DNA of 64,000 nucleotides from Piscinibacter defluvii. GTDB lineage: Bacteria; Pseudomonadota; Gammaproteobacteria; Burkholderiales; Burkholderiaceae_C. Each line of letters starts with the position of its first letter. Within the stretch, counting starts at the first letter, position 1. Position numbers and translations under genes: made by a program. Positions 58,561-64,000 of this stretch are shown here, piece by piece. The notes beneath the pieces are model-generated. The model saw nothing but the letters and a program-made list of their open reading frames with translations, did not search any database and was not told the DNA's origin. Location: NCBI RefSeq assembly GCF_004011805.1, contig NZ_ML137196.1, positions 305,024 through 369,023 of the forward strand, written 5' to 3'.

Positions 58561-58863
58561 GTGATCCTCGAACTCGCCGACATCCGCATCCTGCCCGGCA
58601 AGCAGGCCGAATTCGATGCCGCCATCCTGCGCGGCCTGACCACCGTGGTCAGCCAGTCCAAGGGCTTTCGCGGCTACAAGGTCAACAAGGGCATCGAGAG
58701 CCCGGAGCGTTACGTGCTGCAGATCTTCTGGGACACGCTGGAGAACCACACGGTGGATTTCCGCGGCGGCCCGCTGTTCGTGCAATGGCGCGCCATCGTC
58801 GGCCCGTACTTCGCGCAGCCGCCCGCGGTGGAGCACTTCGAGTTGCTCGGCAAGTCCGACTGA
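58561..58863 (+). CDS. ABM-domain (antibiotic biosynthesis monooxygenase-like) protein
   Basis: A 100-residue ferredoxin-like protein starting at GTG 58561 with ribosome site TAGGAG. The pattern ILPGKQAEFDAAIL, SKGFRGYKVNKGIESPERYV, LQIFWDTLENH, VEHFELL fits the ABM fold that binds small aromatic or hydrophobic molecules as a dimer. It is the last gene of the third importer operon, 18 bases after livF. It could act on or sense the imported compound; catalytic function is not established. Confidence 0.78.
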   Translation: MILELADIRILPGKQAEFDAAILRGLTTVVSQSKGFRGYKVNKGIESPERYVLQIFWDTLENHTVDFRGGPLFVQWRAIVGPYFAQPPAVEHFELLGKSD

Positions 58864-59031
58864 GTCCGCCGGCGCGACCGCGCCGGGTGCTAGCGCGTGA
58901 ATTGATGCGCATGCACCGCGGGTTCGCGTGCCGTAATTGTCTGGGCGCAAGAATGCACCGTCGCAGGCCCTACCGCGGCGGGCCGGCTTGCGGCAATCTA
59001 CGCATTCGGGCCCCAGCCGAGCGCGCGCGCC

Positions 59032-63057
<4,026 letters not shown>

Positions 63058-64000
63058 TCAGGGCAGTCCGACGCGGTCGAACTCGCGCTGCAGCGCGCGC
63101 CAGACGGTCGGTGCGGTCAGCGGCATCTGCACCTTCTCGGCGTCGCGGCCCAGGCCGGCGGCGTCCAGCGCGTCGATCACCGCCAGCACCACCGCCGGCG
63201 TGGCGCCGATGGTGCCGAGTTCGCCGACGCCCTTCACGCCCAGCACATTGGTCGTGCACGGCACCGAGGTGTCGAACACCGTCTTGAAGCCGCGGAAGCC
63301 GTCGGCATGCGGCAGCGCGTAGTCCATGAAGCTGGCGGTCAGCAGCTGGCCGTTCTCGTCGTAGACCACCTTCTCGGACAGCGCCTGGCCGATGCCCTGC
63401 ACCGCGCCGCCCTCGATCTGGCCGCGCACGATCACCGGGCTGACCACCCGCCCGATGTCGTTGACCGAGGCATAGGCGGCGATCTCCACCGCGCCGGTGT
63501 CCGGATCGATCTCGACCTCGCACACATGGCAGGCGTTGGGCCAGCTCGGCGCGCCGGCGGTGGCACTGCCGGCCACGCTGATGCGAGCGCCGGGCTGGCG
63601 GCCAGCCAGCTCGAACAGGCCGATGCCGCGGTCGGTGCCGGCGATCGTCAGGCGGCCCTGGTGGTACTCGATGTCGCGCGCCGAGGCTTCCAGCGCGTCG
63701 CCGGCCAGGTTCTTCGCCGTCTCGATGGTGCGCTCGGAGGCCACCTGCACCGCCGAGCCGCCGGTGAACAGCGAACGCGAGCCGGCACTGCCGAAGCCGT
63801 TGGCGCGGTCGGTGTCGCCCTGCAGCACGCGGATCTGCTCGATCGGCACGCCGAACACATCGACCGCCAGCTGCGCGAAGCTGGTCGCGATGCCCTGGCC
63901 CATCGCCTGCGTCGCGGTGGCCAGTTCGATGATGCCGTCGGCGCGCACGTTGACCGTGACCTGCTCGCCGAGCGCGCCGCCGCCGGTCCACTCGAGGAAG
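63058..64000 (-). CDS. Xanthine dehydrogenase/CO dehydrogenase-type molybdopterin large subunit, 5' part outside window
   Basis: The C-terminal 313 residues of a molybdenum hydroxylase large subunit (full length is usually about 750-800). The frame is open from the window edge (FLEWTGGGALGEQVTVNVRA). Conserved features are the MGQGIATSFAQLAVDVFGVP region, the G-S-AGSRSLFTGGSA stretch, and the catalytic Glu context GVKGVGELGTIGATPAVVLA. The substrate (CO, xanthine, an aldehyde or an N-heterocycle) cannot be told from this part. It is convergent with the kinase gene, with no spacing between the two stop codons. Confidence 0.87.
   Translation of the reverse strand, partial: FLEWTGGGALGEQVTVNVRADGIIELATATQAMGQGIATSFAQLAVDVFGVPIEQIRVLQGDTDRANGFGSAGSRSLFTGGSAVQVASERTIETAKNLAGDALEASARDIEYHQGRLTIAGTDRGIGLFELAGRQPGARISVAGSATAGAPSWPNACHVCEVEIDPDTGAVEIAAYASVNDIGRVVSPVIVRGQIEGGAVQGIGQALSEKVVYDENGQLLTASFMDYALPHADGFRGFKTVFDTSVPCTTNVLGVKGVGELGTIGATPAVVLAVIDALDAAGLGRDAEKVQMPLTAPTVWRALQREFDRVGLP

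Overview
The window looks like part of a chromosome from a GC-rich betaproteobacterium, most likely a Burkholderiales member of the Rubrivivax/Methylibium/Leptothrix type. This is inferred from gene content (several Liv-type ABC importers, aromatic acyl-CoA genes, a type II secretion-like pseudopilus set), the very high GC and third-position bias, and tight operons with ATGA and TGATG overlaps. No rRNA, tRNA or CRISPR array was seen. GC falls visibly only around 44.3-46.5 kb.

Layout. (1) 1-3.5 kb: a Liv-type importer (binding protein, LivH, LivM, LivG cut by the window edge). (2) 3.7-6.7 kb: a MetE-like methyltransferase; a TetR regulator with a palindromic operator; and a second copy of that operator in front of a 36-residue membrane peptide and an alpha/beta hydrolase. 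(3) 6.5-15.7 kb, minus strand: a compact four-gene operon encoding a TpsB transporter, a TpsA exoprotein with YDG repeats and a terminal Cys pair, a caspase-like protein and a TPR/GT41 (OGT-like) glycosyltransferase. It resembles the Haemophilus hmwABC adhesin system with a caspase-like gene added, and is the best candidate for an undescribed system here. (4) 15.8-27.6 kb: a ten-gene operon (crotonase, feruloyl-CoA synthetase-like ligase, SDR, thioesterase, binding protein, LivH, LivM-LivG fusion, LivF, acyl-CoA dehydrogenase, MarR) with a divergent amidohydrolase. It reads as uptake and retro-Claisen beta-oxidation of hydroxycinnamate-like acids. (5) 27.6-30.1 kb: a second CoA ligase and a divergent TetR regulator with two inverted-repeat operators between them. 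(6) 30.2-32.6 kb: two universal stress proteins, a small hypothetical gene and a broken ammonium transporter gene. (7) 32.8-41.9 kb: an eleven-gene secretion/pseudopilus operon (PilO/GspM-like, PilP-like, a secretin with a C-terminal cohesin-like domain, three minor pseudopilins, GspG, GspF, GspE, PilM-like, PilN-like). (8) 42.0-45.1 kb: an accessory patch with a coiled-coil protein, a REP-associated tyrosine transposase and a remnant of a second one, a VapBC-like toxin-antitoxin pair, a small secreted protein and about 100-bp repeats. (9) 45.1-53.8 kb: an Rhs/SpvB polymorphic-toxin operon in which the SpvB, VCBS and Rhs parts are three separate exported proteins, followed by a probable immunity gene. 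(10) 54.0-58.9 kb: a third Liv importer with an ABM-domain protein. (11) 59.0-63.1 kb: a large hybrid sensor kinase. (12) 63.1-64.0 kb: the 3' part of a molybdenum hydroxylase large-subunit gene.

Together the genes suggest a metabolically versatile soil or freshwater heterotroph that imports and CoA-activates aromatic acids and carries two surface or competition systems (glycosylated TPS exoprotein; Rhs toxin). All functional statements rest on motif recognition and gene context; no database search was run.
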